This document shows, piece by piece, positions 44,111 to 56,224 of a DNA stretch of 64,000 nt (position 1 is the first letter of the stretch; the number at the start of each line of letters is the position of its first letter). The stretch spans positions 4,464,001 to 4,528,000 of the forward strand of contig NW_026963295.1 in NCBI RefSeq assembly GCF_036588685.1, given 5' to 3'. This stretch comes from Mytilus trossulus. Taxonomy: Eukaryota; Mollusca; Bivalvia; Mytilida; Mytilidae. The position numbers and the translations under genes were made by a program. A model generated the notes under the pieces. The model worked only from the letters and a program-made list of their open reading frames with translations, was not told the origin of the DNA and searched no databases.

Positions 44111-45149
44111 GATATTGCAGCAATGCAGTGTATTAAATGTCACAAATTATGTCCGGCAAATGTTTTTAAAATGGACAGACAACATATATATTATAAGTAT
44201 ATCACTATCTTTGGAATACATTTTTTTTCTATCTCATGAACGAAGATTTTTAAAGAGAGGAAATTACTCATTTTTAAAAATTACATCCAGATTAGTTTGA
44301 GCCTTTGAGCATGCACTTTTTAATTGCTGGCATATGTAATATGATATAATTACTCTCAATACATCTAAAAATAGTTGTTTTCATTAGAAAGGACTATTTT
44401 ATCATGAAAATATTCATATGAAATATTTATTTACAAATAGAACCTAAAAAAGGGGGAGTTTCAGGGTAAATTACAATGACTAATATTCCTCTATTGGCAA
44501 CTTTCTGCAACATTTCCCCAAGATTTTTTTTGCAGCATTTAGTTGACAAAACATCCATAATTTCTTATTTTATAGTCCTTTATGTCAGGATTTCTGCGTT
44601 TTCTGTAAAATCAGGTGTTAAAATGACAAAAATCGGCTAAATTCATGCCGATTTTTGTGATAAGTGGACCATCTGATGTACCAAATAACTGTTTTTATTC
44701 GAAAAATTTGTAAGTTGGCAGTTTAAATGATTTAAATCTTCTCTTATGTCCATGAAAATAACAAAAAATGATATGCCTTATCCCAATTTTACCATAAAAT
44801 ACAATGTTAGCCATTTCTCCTTGCTATACTCATATATACATATGATGTCACATGGTTTCCATGGCAACCAGACTATTCAGATTTTTTTTATTAATTTTTT
44901 TTTAATTAGACTGTTAGTTTGGACTATTTCAACTTAAAAAAAAGTAATCGAAAAAAAATAATCTGGCCAAAATTTTTCATATTTGGTCTATTGTTACAGA
45001 GAATTGATGTTATATGTTCTGATGATTTACAGAACTTATTTATGACTCGTTTCTGTGTGAAATGTAATTCCTTTGGGCTTTTATGTCAGAACTATACCTT
45101 CACCTCCCTTATGGTAAGCATTCGTTGCTGTATATGATTTTGTAGATGT
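44111..45149. other. No recognisable gene
   Basis: A+T-rich. Short frames at 43949-45137 (60-96 codons) lack motifs and partly lie in the repeat above. Confidence 0.4.
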
Positions 45150-45300
45150 GTTTATTGGTCTTTACAGTTCCTCGTTTGAAATGTTCTACATTTAGATTTA
45201 AGGTCCTCACGGTATTGGTTTCCTCATTATTGATAGTATTACGGGTATTCCTAGTTATTAACTTTTAGTGGTTGTCTCATTGGCAATCTTACTCCATCAT
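45150..45300 (+). repeat. Interspersed repeat (family ending 'ggcaatcataccacatcttc'), degraded
   Basis: 'agttcctcgtttgaaatgtt', 'tcctcattattgatagtatt' and 'gttgtctcattggcaatctt' follow the family order. Confidence 0.6.
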
Positions 45301-46072
45301 ATCAAAATAAAATGCTGAATTTGAAATACAAATGTAGGCTCATTCTTTCCAATAAAAGAAAATGATTATATTTCGGGTTTAAGATACGTAAAAAAATACG
45401 CATCGACTTGAATTTCATACAACTTACAAATGTGTTAATCATTAAGAAACACATTTGAATTGTGAATAAATCTACATAAATGCCAGTAATGTAATAATAG
45501 TTTTTAATCAAAATCAATATTCTATCATAGTAACTCCCTATATCAGTACGTACTTATATATACAGTTGTCGAAACATAAACATAATTAGATACCGTCTGA
45601 GGTTAAGACAGATGTATTTTTTATATGTTTATACTTATGTGGTTTAACAGGGAAGATAAAATGAAAAAGTATCCATGAATTGTATTTATTTATCTGTTTC
45701 TAAATAAAATAGTGTTTACACTAACAGGGATACACTAAGATCAGTATGTTTTTACAAGTCCGGAATTGTTACTCAATTATCAAATTAATTAAATCGAAAG
45801 TCAAACGCCTGATCTTGAATGGCAACATAAGCAAAATCATGAAATCCTGTATCGACAAAACTAGATTGGTTCCCATGAATATCAACAAATCCACAGTATC
45901 AGCATTTGTGTTATAAATCTTTAGTTTGCTGAAATTTTACAGATGTGAACACCAGTTCTGTTTTTTCTTTTCTTTCAAGCATACATGCATTGAGTTTTTT
46001 TTCTAATAGCGTGAAGTTCCTTTTCACCATTCAATGCATATGCTGATTCCTGTTCATAATGTCTGCTGTACT
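45301..46072. other. 3' flank of GPCR gene 2
   Basis: Non-coding; it probably includes the 3' UTR of the minus-strand receptor. Confidence 0.35.
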
Positions 46073-47017
46073 TTATGACGAGCTTGGTTCTGTTGTTGAC
46101 CTACAGAGCAATTCCTTCAAACTATCTCGGAACTGCTTTGACATTCCCACATATACCAATATATTTAGCAAAAATGAAATAACAAGTACCACATTTCCAA
46201 ACTGTATCCCATCTTCTGTTGAAAACCAGTTTGGTACTGCAGGTAAAAACGCATCAAGGAAAATGCCCAATGTTGTCGGAAATTCTCCCAGGACAAATAT
46301 AAGCATTACTAGGACAAGCATAACCGTTGTTTTCTTTTTGCTTCGCTGGTCAGATGACCTTCCGGAAACCATCTTTCTTCTGTTTACAGTAAGCACACAT
46401 GCAATCATAGAAAAAGTCACAACAAATGCTGGCATGAGATGTAGTGTGAACAACCGAATTAACCAAATTATGTCTGGAATTTCATCCATAATATCTTTGT
46501 TGATGATATAAGGGGCTTTGCAATACAAGACCGAGCCATTTTCATCTGACCTTTTTACCTCACCTTCTATATTACGAACTAAAAGAAAAGGAATTTGCAC
46601 GCTTGTAACAAATACAAACGATACAACTGAAAATAATACCGTGGTTTTCTGTCCGCATATACGTGGTCCTGAGAATGGGAAAAGACAAATCACACATCTT
46701 TGACAAGCAAGATACGTTGTTGTTAGAATCGATGAAGAATGGAAAATAAATGCAAACGACTCAGCTACATGGTTAATATAGCAACCACTGACACTTAGAA
46801 GATGTCCTGCGACGTAAGTTGAAATGGTATAAATTGTGCTGAACAATATCGTAGCGGTATCATAGAATGCAATGACAGAAAGAATAATCGAAACGGGGGA
46901 TCTGTTTTTTGGCGACAACCAAGCTACTACTACAATAATGTTTGTGCTTAAAACTGCAACTAACAGCACAGGTTTTATGATAAGAACATATAGTGATTCT
47001 CCAATTAACGGATACAT
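46073..47017 (-). CDS. Rhodopsin-like GPCR, paralogue 2
   Basis: A 314-residue seven-helix receptor in one coding exon, close to paralogue 1 along its whole length. Helices 1, 3 and 4 and the loop FPFSGPRICGQKTT are nearly identical; differences cluster in loop 2, helix 6 and the C-terminus. It has the same unusual signatures: ACQRC in place of DRY, GEFPTT in helix 6 and N-I-L-V-Y in helix 7. Loop 2 has an NGS sequon just before the Cys of the predicted disulfide (SVLYC). Its reading frame is intact, so both copies are probably functional. An acceptor (ttttacttgcag) lies about 15 bases 5' of the ATG, at the same place as in paralogue 1. Ligand unknown; peptide or chemosensory receptors are the nearest described types, as inference. 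Confidence 0.9.
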   Translation of the reverse strand: MYPLIGESLYVLIIKPVLLVAVLSTNIIVVVAWLSPKNRSPVSIILSVIAFYDTATILFSTIYTISTYVAGHLLSVSGCYINHVAESFAFIFHSSSILTTTYLACQRCVICLFPFSGPRICGQKTTVLFSVVSFVFVTSVQIPFLLVRNIEGEVKRSDENGSVLYCKAPYIINKDIMDEIPDIIWLIRLFTLHLMPAFVVTFSMIACVLTVNRRKMVSGRSSDQRSKKKTTVMLVLVMLIFVLGEFPTTLGIFLDAFLPAVPNWFSTEDGIQFGNVVLVISFLLNILVYVGMSKQFRDSLKELLCRSTTEPSSS

Positions 47018-47049
47018 TTCTGCTTTTGAAAGCCTGCAAGTAAAACATA

Positions 47050-48423
47050 ATTAACTTTACGCCAACTTAAAATCTATAAAATAATTATTATCACTTTTAT
47101 GATATCTTTAATATTTGTTGCTTTTGTTGAGGTTTTTGTCATGTAAATTACAAATTTTGATTGCAGTCTTAAGACAAGTAACGAAAGACACAACACAGCT
47201 AAATATGTTATCTTGGTATTTAAAAGGCTACATTTGATACGAAATTGTAGACCATTTAAACCTAAATGATTGAACAGTTTGGCCAAATATCTTTCTAATT
47301 AATATTTATGTTTTTCTTTTAAAAAAAATGACTTCATTGTCAGATAATTCCCTTGGTAAGGTTAACATAAATGGTAAAAGAGTAATAGACCACTTGCGAA
47401 TTCGTCCGTCACAGGGAAAACTCGTCAATAAGCCGCGCGTTTGTGACGTCATTCACCAGATACAGGGAATCGCCTGTATCTCTGCACTATTAACGTTCGT
47501 CAAGCATTTTAGTGATCATCATTGTGCAAGATAAAACTAGAAATATTTTTTTGTTTTGTAATTACTTAATCACAATTCCCTAATGCTAGCACTGCTGATT
47601 GTCAATTATGAGAATTTAGTTTGCCAAATAAATTGAGCAATATAGTATTATAATTTTCCAACCACTCGATCAACATTCTAACGGAGCGACGATGCAACTA
47701 AACGCACGAATGATGGTCACTAAAACCAGAGTTTTTGACGTAAATGCATCGAACTCGAAATTTTTCTACTGCTCTTTGATTAGTTTTAAATGTTGACGTC
47801 ATATCGAGGTATTACAGATATAGTGTATAACTATCTCTATATGTGTGTACATTTTGGTGGTTTAGAAAAAAAACTGTATAGATGAAAAACGACTGATTTG
47901 TTGAATAGATATGTGTTAAAAGTTATAATATTTAACCCAAAGTATTTCATGAAATTTGAATATATAAACTCAGAATTTAATTACTGATTAGACAATTATT
48001 ACAGTGTCAAGTACAGGTTATAAACATAGTTGAGATTTAAATATCATAAACAGAATTTAAATTGTGATTACATTGACAGATTGGTAGCTTTATCTGCAAA
48101 ATATTTGCATTTCGACATTGTATGTTTGTCCGTTTTGTATTTGTTAAAATTATGATAGATAAACAAATGAAGGCAAAACATTGAACAGCTTTTAAGAAGC
48201 GAAAAAAATATTAAGGGTTTAATTATTCGTTCAAATAAAAAAAAAATGAATTCGAAAATTGTTGTATATAAAATTTCAAAGACCTCACGGTTTGTTTGGA
48301 AAACTTCGGAAATTTCCCGGAAAAATATTAAATCGACAATATGCTACACTACTAACCATTGATTTGATATGTTTTGCGGTTTGTCATCATTTACTCTACC
48401 ATAATTCATGAAATTTAAAAAAC
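47050..48423 (-). other. 5' UTR intron of GPCR gene 2
   Basis: It contains two CRE-like TGACGTCA sites (about 47443 and 47801) and a 68-codon plus-strand frame (47328-47534) with no recognised motif. Any regulatory role is speculative. Confidence 0.35.
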
Positions 48424-48429
48424 ACTCAC

Positions 48430-48460
48430 CTTTAAAACTAAAAACAGCTTGGTGTTCAAC
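48430..48460 (-). other. Untranslated first exon of GPCR gene 2 (predicted)
   Basis: The minus strand has exon end TTTTAAAG followed by donor gtgagtgtt (48424-48429). The start is inferred from the TATA position; the intron to the coding exon is about 1.4 kb. Confidence 0.6.
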
Positions 48461-48484
48461 CGTTAGTTATCAGTTGCTGAAGAC

Positions 48485-48491
48485 TTTTATA
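48485..48491 (-). promoter_or_regulatory. TATA box of GPCR gene 2
   Basis: TATAAAA in the context TTGGTATAAAAGTCTT, the same as at GPCR gene 1. A further ~30 bases upstream, ATTTGCAT (complement of 48517-48524) is an octamer-like site also present in altered form in gene 1. Confidence 0.65.
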
Positions 48492-48529
48492 CCAATTTGG
48501 TCTGAGGTGGAAAGCATTGAAATGCAAAT

Positions 48530-49815
48530 GAATACTATAGTGTTGGTTGTAAATCTGTCGATGAAAAGCTGATTGTTCATTACGTTTTATGTCCATCAAA
48601 GGCATGAAATCAACAAAATTACAACGTAAAATATCTTTGATATAATTTGATGGTAATGTCTTTCTCTATAATCAGTAAAAATTGAAATTACGTTTTTTTT
48701 TCAATAACTCCACAATTTTTGTAATGAATGTAGTTTTAAAGGCCAATGTTATAAATTATATTGAACACCAATGTATACATTTTTTTATCTTAATGTATTC
48801 TCATGCTTATTTCTTTGTCCGTGATTACTGAGGGTAAAAATTCCTTCTTTTCTAATTTCATAATCGCACAATCAGCATACTTTCTTTATATAGGTCATAT
48901 ATAAAAAGAACTGCAACGTTGATGGATCACATTACATTCCTCTATGTTCGGATTTTTTCATTTTATTATTGGTAAACTCAGTAGATAAAAGTTAAGTATG
49001 CTTCAGCTTAAGTTTTGAAAAACAAAAACAAGCGTTATTATTGCAAACAAGAAAGTCAACGGTGCTTTTTAAGATATCAATTACCATCTATGAATAAAAG
49101 TACAATACAAATTTTTATTATGTAATTGAATTTACCCATAACTTAACCTTCATGATAAAAATTTTTTGAATTCTAAGGAAATTTTAACAATATTAGAACA
49201 ACAAAACTAATGTAAAATATTTAGTCACTAAGAGCACACTTAGATTAACTACTGTATCAGGTATGTGACATGAAAGACTTTGCATTTACTAATTATTAAA
49301 AGTTATATTGTGTTATTCAACAGTTATACGTGCTACGGTATTGGTATTGCTTTATAAAAACAAAAAATCTATTTTCTTTTATTTATATCAAGAGATCCCT
49401 GTAATAACTTATGTGTTATTAATCCAAACAAGATTGATCTAAGATGGGTACGACCTATTTTAATATTTTGTTCAAATCTCCAAATCTGCCGCCTTTTCAG
49501 TTAATTACCCAATTCATGTACTTTGTGATTTTTTTATTGTATTTTGTATTTACCCGTTTTTGTTTATTTTAATGAGAACTTGTTTTGTACGTTATATCTT
49601 TTTTTCTAAATTGAACAGAAATTATGTTTCTAACATGTAACATGATCTTACCAACTTATTTTTTGCATCTCTTAGGACTGAATGAAAGACAATACATGAT
49701 GATATAAAACACCTCTATCGTGTAAATTGTGAGTTTAACCAGCATGGATAATGTATATATAAAAGACTGCAGAAAACAATAGCTCATTTCATTGACTTAA
49801 AAGGGGAAAAGTAAA
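48530..49815. other. Upstream of GPCR gene 2, no recognisable gene
   Basis: A+T-rich non-coding sequence. Confidence 0.35.
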
Positions 49816-49819
49816 TCGT

Positions 49820-50010
49820 CAGCCGAATAGAAAAGAAAGGTCGCCTACTATTTAAAAAATAAAATACAAAAAGACAACTATAGTATACCGGTGTTCAAGT
49901 GTCATGCATAAATAGAAAAGAAAACAAATTCTGGTTACAAACTAAAACTGAGATTAACACACCAAACTTTAAAAGGGGAAAAAAGAATATCAGGAAGACT
50001 AAAGTGCATC
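49820..50010 (+). repeat. Interspersed repeat 'agtataccgctgttc' family, truncated
   Basis: 'ctatagtataccggtgttca', 'aaattctggttacaaactaa' and 'ctgagattaacacaccaaac'. A 77-codon frame just downstream (50032-50265) has no motif. Confidence 0.6.
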
Positions 50011-50659
50011 AAAAACAAACTTCAACATACATTGTACATAGAAACTAACTATTTGAAAAACACGTACAGTATTACTGATATGGTACATGACATTCAAGAA
50101 AAAAGACTAATTTTACCGACAACTCGACAGGCCAAAGATGAAGGGCAATATTGTTTTGATTCAAGAAGGTTTGTGTTCAAATTTGTTTTCCGAGATATAT
50201 CTCAAAATATAGATCGGAGAAAAGAATATTGTTGTCATGTCTGCTCCCGTATACAAGTTATATAATGTATGGTGTTTTCTCTTAAGATCGCCAAAAATAT
50301 GTAAATTTATTGACATGCATCAATCAGCACATTGAAACCTTGCAATGTGTAAATCAATTTTTTCGAGCCTTACTTCAATCAGCTATGCAGAATTTCAATG
50401 TGTTTGCATATGTCTTAAAACTATTTGCCACTGTGAGATGAAATTGAAACGAAATCAATCTGGCTAAGCATATTGCAATGTGTATGACCTGTTTTTTTTA
50501 AGGCAGTCATGTTAACGAGGTTGATACACTTTTGACATTCGGTTCTGTATTTCATGTTCACAAACAAAACGTGATTTGTCAGCATAAGTAAAATTTTCAA
50601 CAGCAATGTTTAAAACTTGTACACGTTGTTAAAAACCAAATCAGAAGACCAAAGATATA

Positions 50660-50745
50660 CGGTTATATAGATATGAGAAGATGTGCAAATGAGACAACTC
50701 TCCATCCAAGTCACAATTCGTAAAAGGAAAATAAGTATAGGTCTT
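50660..50745 (-). repeat. Interspersed repeat (family ending 'ggcaatcataccacatcttc'), reverse fragment
   Basis: 'agaagatgtgcaaatgagac' and 'aactctccatccaagtcaca'. Confidence 0.55.
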
Positions 50746-50754
50746 CAACACGAT

Positions 50755-50935
50755 ACCCATCTCATCACCCCAAGTTTTTGTAGGGATTCGTGTTTCTTAT
50801 TCTGTAGTTTCTATGTTATGTGTTGTATACTATGATTTGTATTTTCTTGTTTAGCCATGGGGTTGTTAGTTTATTTTCCATTAATGAGTTTGGATGTCCC
50901 TCTGGTACTTTTCTATCTCCTTCATATAAAGTATG
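50755..50935 (+). repeat. Penelope-like 3' tail (5'-truncated copy)
   Basis: 'tcaccccaagtttttgtagg', 'tagccatggggttgttagtt' and 'tttggatgtccctctggtac' follow the tail order; this copy is more diverged than the others. Confidence 0.65.
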
Positions 50936-50984
50936 CATCATCATAAATCTGTAGCTGCTGTAGCCTGCTATCTTTTCATATCTT

Positions 50985-51600
50985 TCTTATGGTCGGTTGA
51001 AAACAAAACGTTACGACAAACGAGATGATTTCAGATTTCCAATTGTGAACTTTCCATTTCTAAGTAGCAACATTCCAGCTGCACCTGCATACGGGGTATA
51101 TATCTCCCAATTGATACGATATTCCCGTGCTTGCATTTCCTATCAGAATTTTCTTGATAGACGGTTGCTGCTTACAAGGAAGCTATTAAACCAAGAGTTC
51201 AAATGGTGAAGTTGAAATAATCCCTTCGTTAATTTTACGGACGCCAACACGAGTTGGTTGGCCGTTATGGAATATGTTCATCACGTCGTTACTACTATCC
51301 CCTTCCCTTTCATGAATGTGACCTACCGAATTAGACTATTTACCAGATTTGTAACCACATAATCAACAGGACGGGTGCCACATTTGGAGGAGGATCTATT
51401 TACCCTTCCGGAGCACCTGAGATCACCCCTAGTTTGTGGTGGGGTTCATGTTGTTTATTCTTTAGTTTCCTATGTTGTGTCATGTGTACTATTTTTTATC
51501 TGTTTGTCTTTTTCATTTTTAGCCATAGCGTTGTCAGTTTGTTTTAGAATTATGAGTTTGACTGTCCCTTTGGTATCTTTCGTCTCTCTCTTTTCACATT
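50985..51600 (+). mobile_element. Penelope-like RT fragment with complete 3' end
   Basis: The open stretch 50997-51209 reads KTKRYDKRDDFRFPIVNFP, AAPAYGVYISQLIRYSRACI, then LLTRKLLNQEFKW and a stop. Past the stop, frame-shifted homology continues to about 51280 (FYGRHHELV-like), then the 3' UTR and tail to 'tttggtatctttcgtctctc'. It is cut just after the RT palm (no catalytic motif). This copy ties the tail repeats at 7.4 and 40.0 kb to the RT. Confidence 0.82.
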
Positions 51601-52204
51601 AGGACACGATATTTCTCGTATCACACTACATGTAGTACACGAAGTAAGATAAAAGAATATGAAACGAAAAAGATCGTTCATTGATTGGCTTATCAGTCTA
51701 AAGAAACGATATTGTTATATTTCAATCGGGGTTTTATTAGGCCACGATTGATGTTCAAAGTTAAAAACAATATACGTTTCCTTCATGTTAACTGATATAT
51801 ATGATTTCTCTGATAATATACAAAGGATTATAGTTCCTTGTTTTCAAAATTCCAATAGGGCACATACTTTATATAATTGTATCAATCAACCATTTTTTTT
51901 ACACATTTCGGCCATTGGCCTTCTTCGGTTCTTTGTTTTTCCTCTGAACTACATGGCTGACATTACATTTGTATTTCTTTTTCAATTATTGAAAAGATGT
52001 TATAGATAAATGTTCTTGAAAACGTCATGACATCACAAAACAATCACATGACGTCATAATACTTTTGTATGAATGAAAGTTAAATTATGAAAGCTTTGAT
52101 AAAGTCATTCCTTTTTAACGTTAATTCAAAATGGTCTAATTGTATTTAGTTTTTGCATCCACTAAGCCTCAATATATGTCCTGTAATTTGCAAATTTATC
52201 GTAA
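51601..52204. other. No recognisable gene
   Basis: A 74-codon frame at 51785-52009 has no motif. 'cacatttcggccattggcct' near 51903 looks repeat-like, but I cannot place it. Confidence 0.35.
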
Positions 52205-52756
52205 GGGAGTAGGTCCAGTAAGATCCCTTTTTGGCCCCAAAATATAACAGTTTTACAAAATTGTTAGAATGTAAAGTGTTAGTTATTTTTGGGAAAGTAT
52301 AATGCTTCTGCTACATAAAGGTGGGCTGTTTGGACAATACAATGCTATCATATCGGGTACCAGCATCATTAAGTCATGCTGAATTACTGAAATCTTCACA
52401 ATTGTAGCATTTCAGTTAAATTTTTTTCTTAAATGAAAGTACTAGCATTCGTGTTCATTCTTGATATTAAAATATAAGTTGTATTTTATTGATAATACAT
52501 AACATATATAAAGGTTTGAGATGAAAAAAACATCTGAAAAGTGACATTTTTCGGCACATTTGATAGATTTTTCATATTTACGCTTGAATCGGAGCGTTTT
52601 TAATGACTTAATATCAGTTAAGATCGGTCACAAAAACTAATTGAATCAACTGAAATAGACCCTAAATTGTTTAAAAAGTGTTCAAAATCTTTCGTTAGAT
52701 GAACCTGTTATATATATATTTAAGGCCAAAACCAGTCCTTACCGGACCTACTCCTT
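52205..52756. mobile_element. 552-bp MITE with ~35-bp imperfect TIRs
   Basis: The left end is GGGAGTAGGTCCAGTAAG and the right end CTTACCGGACCTACTCC, both followed inward by an inverted TTTTTGGCC / GGCCAAAA pair. Internal sequence is non-coding. I do not see a clean target-site duplication. It lies directly beside the GIY-YIG end of the neighbouring PLE. Confidence 0.75.
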
Positions 52757-54205
52757 TGTTGCAGAACCTGACTGTGATTTCCTCTTTACAATGACCCCCT
52801 TGATTAAAATGTTCCGACACAATTGTATCTCTTTCATGTCTGATATCCCTGAAGATGACCTTTTATTCTTTCGTTGAGTAATCTTTCTGTTTCTCCAACA
52901 TTGACATAGTGGTTACATTATTCACAGTGAAGTCCAAGATTCACTAGTTTTGAGGTTGAATGTTATATCTCCGAGTATAATTCTTTCTTCATTTCTTTCA
53001 ATATCGCAAACTTCACATTCTTCTTTACATGTTTTATTTCTGCTGTAGTTGGTAATTTTTTGGTGATCTTATTGAGTTTTCAATGTACAATTATGTCTGC
53101 TAAGTTTCTATCTCTTCAATAAGCTACCAGTGCTGGTTCTGAAAATATTTCATTCATCAAGTTACAGTTATGTAAAATATTAATTCTTTTTTTCACAATG
53201 TCATGAATATCAGGTAGTAAATCGGTTAAGGTTACAATAAGAAGTATGCGTTCTGATATTTTTTAATTTAATTTTTCTCTGTAATAACTCTTTTCTATTT
53301 AGATTGTCTGCTCCTTTTAGTTGGTTTTAAAAATAAATTTTCCAAAGTAGCCTCTTTTTCGCAGTTGTAATTTTAATTCTAGTCTATTTTTTTGATAAGT
53401 CATCTTCATTTTCACAAATTCTTCTTAATAGTAATGCTAAACCAAATGGAATTGCCCTTTTCACATTTTTTGGATGGCTTGATTTGCTGTGAACATAGAT
53501 ATATTGATCAGTTGGCTTTGTATAAAGGTCTGTCATTAGTATACCATTTTTTTATTTTCACAAGGGTATCTAAGAATTCAATCAGATTGCTGTTGTACCT
53601 AAGTATCACTTTTATTTTGTCATTTATTGAGTTTGCAAAGTCCATAAATTCTCTTAGTTTTTGTTCACCATGAGTCCAAATTTCAAAAACCATCATCAAT
53701 GATCCGTTTATAAAACAATGGTTTTTCTTTGAATTTTGCGAGTGCTTTGTCCCATCGGCTCATATAAGAACATGCAAAAAACATTCCTAGTTTTGACCCT
53801 ATAGCCACACCTTCATTTTGCAGACAATCTCTGTCAATCAATCTGAAATTATTCCCCACTTAAACTTTTTTTATCATTTCTAGGATATTATTGGTTGGTA
53901 TTTCTTTATTTTATCTGGTGTCAAAAGCTTTTTTTACATGCTTTTATTCCTTCTTCTCTAGGAATAGATGGGTATGATTTTACTACATCGAAACAAAACA
54001 ATATGCTTTTTTTTTGGTATTGACTGTTTTAATTTTGAAATTTTATCTAAAAAATCGGTAGTATCTCTAATACAACTTATTATTGTTCACCAGAAAATCT
54101 TGTATGTCATTTTTTGTGCATACTGAGCGTACAAAAAATAATTATGGTCTATCAGGCCTATATCCTACTGGATTGTGCAAAAATACAAGATCCTCTAATC
54201 AAAGA
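52757..54205 (-). mobile_element. Penelope element remnant with RT and GIY-YIG-like endonuclease region
   Basis: The minus strand from about 54200 gives DTTDFLDKI, ILFCFDVVKSYPSIPREEG (RT motif A, about 53945-54005), EGVAIGSKLGMFFACSY (motif B) and FYKRIIDDG (motif C, about 53690-53712). After a one-base shift come FEIWTHGEQKLREFMDFANS and EFLDTLVKI. Decayed connector sequence follows, then CEVCDIERNEERIILGD and HYVNVGETERLLNERIKGHL (about 52845-52912), which fits the family's GIY-YIG nuclease (YVNVGET where YIGET is usual). This is an endonuclease-bearing Penelope, distinct from the truncated PLEs elsewhere in the window. Numerous stops; dead. Confidence 0.82.
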
Positions 54206-54831
54206 ATTTTATTTTTAACAAACTCTTTATTAAATTTAAACAACAAGAACAAACCGGTCACATGCTCGTTGATTGCCATATCAAAATTAACTAATTGTAT
54301 TTATGGAATATACATCAATATATATTTCACAGCTTCAGTTCAATTCACTGTTAAAACAAAAAATGATATGTCGATAATATATTATGTATATGGTTCATAA
54401 GCTAATTGGTTATTGTTCATATATATTTCAACGTTAGAAAGAAACTTAATGACAAATTAGAACCTGTTATGTTCTTTAATGTTAACGCCTTTTCCTATGA
54501 TAACTAAACATCATTTTCTATTAAATCCCAATCATACAACTATCTTCTTAATAAATCTGATCAAATTATTTTTGCTAAAGAATTTGAACATTGATAAATC
54601 AGACAGTATCGTATGTAAATCTATTGTGTTCTTTATTGTATTGCTCTAAGCTAGACGAAATGTCATCTCAATTACGACCAACCTAAACCAATATTAAAAA
54701 GGCTTCTATAAGCTTTAGTATTTTTCATAAATTATCCTTTGTGATCAATGATGCTAATGAAACGTAAGAATACCAGAGAGTGAACACTAATGACAAAATC
54801 ATTTCCAGAGTGTGATTGATGATTTACTCAC
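54206..54831. other. No recognisable gene
   Basis: It may hold the decayed N-terminal part of the Penelope element to its left; no motif is readable. Confidence 0.35.
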
Positions 54832-54840
54832 ATATGTCAC

Positions 54841-55140
54841 CAATCTCCGGCGCAGAGATCACATATCCGTTCTGTTCGATACTTTGTAACACTATACTCA
54901 ATAAGACTTTTACGGCTAAAACTTTACCAATGGTACTATGAAGTTTTGAAAAAATATATGTCCTAAAATGGAATGTTCATCTGCACTAGTATTTTTTTCC
55001 AAGGTCAAAATATAGGGATGTGTGGCATATTTTCAACGTTGACATGCCCGGAACTTCTTAAGAGTTTAAACTTACACTCATATTAAGTGCAGTCTTGCAC
55101 ATCATGTATGGAACGGTTATGAACTCTGCGCCAGAGATTG
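54841..55140. mobile_element. 300-bp MITE with ~38-bp TIRs and a perfect 9-bp target duplication
   Basis: The left end is CAATCTCCGGCGCAGAGATC and the right end, inverted, CAATCTCTGGCGCAGAGTTC; the inverted match goes on to a CCGTTC motif about 38 bases in. Both sides are flanked by ATATGTCAC (54832-54840 and 55141-55149). A 9-bp duplication is typical of Mutator-like elements, so a MULE-mobilised MITE is the best inference. No coding capacity. Confidence 0.88.
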
Positions 55141-55149
55141 ATATGTCAC

Positions 55150-56224
55150 GTCTAACCTAGTTCACTTCTTTATAAATAACCCGCTTTGCAATGAATGCAT
55201 TCTTAAAGGTCATCAGTGAGTATATGCTCTTACAAATGACTTGAAATCCATATGAAAGTGCATCTAAGTTTAACTTCGGCCGCCAAAAGCCCATGTCCGA
55301 GGTGAAAACGTGATTTCAGAATGTAAACAAACCTGTACTGGAGAATAAATAGTTAAACGAGATCCTTTACTAAGTATGCATGGGAACGTATGGAAAATTT
55401 GAATAGAATTACGCCTCTATCTACATGATCTATTTTGATCTGTTCTGTGGGGATTTTTTTATCAATGAAACGATCTGATATATTCATAATAAATCAGAGG
55501 GTTAATAACTTAAAATGAAAAAAAACGCATTAGATAGCATGTGTCTAATACACGTTATAAATGTGTTATTTATGTTTTTAAAACAAGCATTGAAACTTAT
55601 TTCAGTAAATACATGATATGTGCATGCATTGGGACATACATTGAAATTTCTGTTAGAGTTTTCCATTTCCATTTAAAAATCGAACGTTCGTCTCCCTGTT
55701 TTTCTATTAGTTTATTAGTCATATGTTTTAAAAGAAAATTGTTTATTTCTGAGTTACTGATGAATATTGATGTGTAATGCAATTTTTTTTTATCTATATA
55801 TAACCATTGCAATGTCATGATATCTTTTGTTTATCATTTCAGTTATTTGTTATTATTTTTTAATAACTTTTTTAATAATTGAAAATGTTTTTATACATTG
55901 TTCATGTTTTATTATTTCATAATTTCCCTATAAAATAGTAAACAGCATGTATGCAGGTCTAATAAAATCATATTGTATACTCTCCATTATTTTTCTGACC
56001 AAAAACTTTTCTGAGTGCAAAAAACAATTTGAAAATGTCGTAAATTGACCTATAACGGTTGAATTTTATAAATTGTTACTTTGACGGAGAGTTGTTTTAT
56101 TAGCACTATTACCACATCTTCCTATATATATATTTGTTGTCGATCATCGGTCATTACTATGAATGAAAAATTTAAATATAGATTCATCAATACTCAAACT
56201 GTGCAAACTGTATGCCTGTTTTAT
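55150..56224. other. No recognisable gene
   Basis: A+T-rich. At about 56085-56130, 'ggagagttgttttattagca' and 'accacatcttcctatata' are a small fragment of the 'ccacatcttc' repeat family. Confidence 0.4.

Noticed and set aside
47328..47534. 68-codon plus-strand frame in the GPCR 2 intron
   Set aside because: No motif, no conserved partner in GPCR 1 and no splice context.
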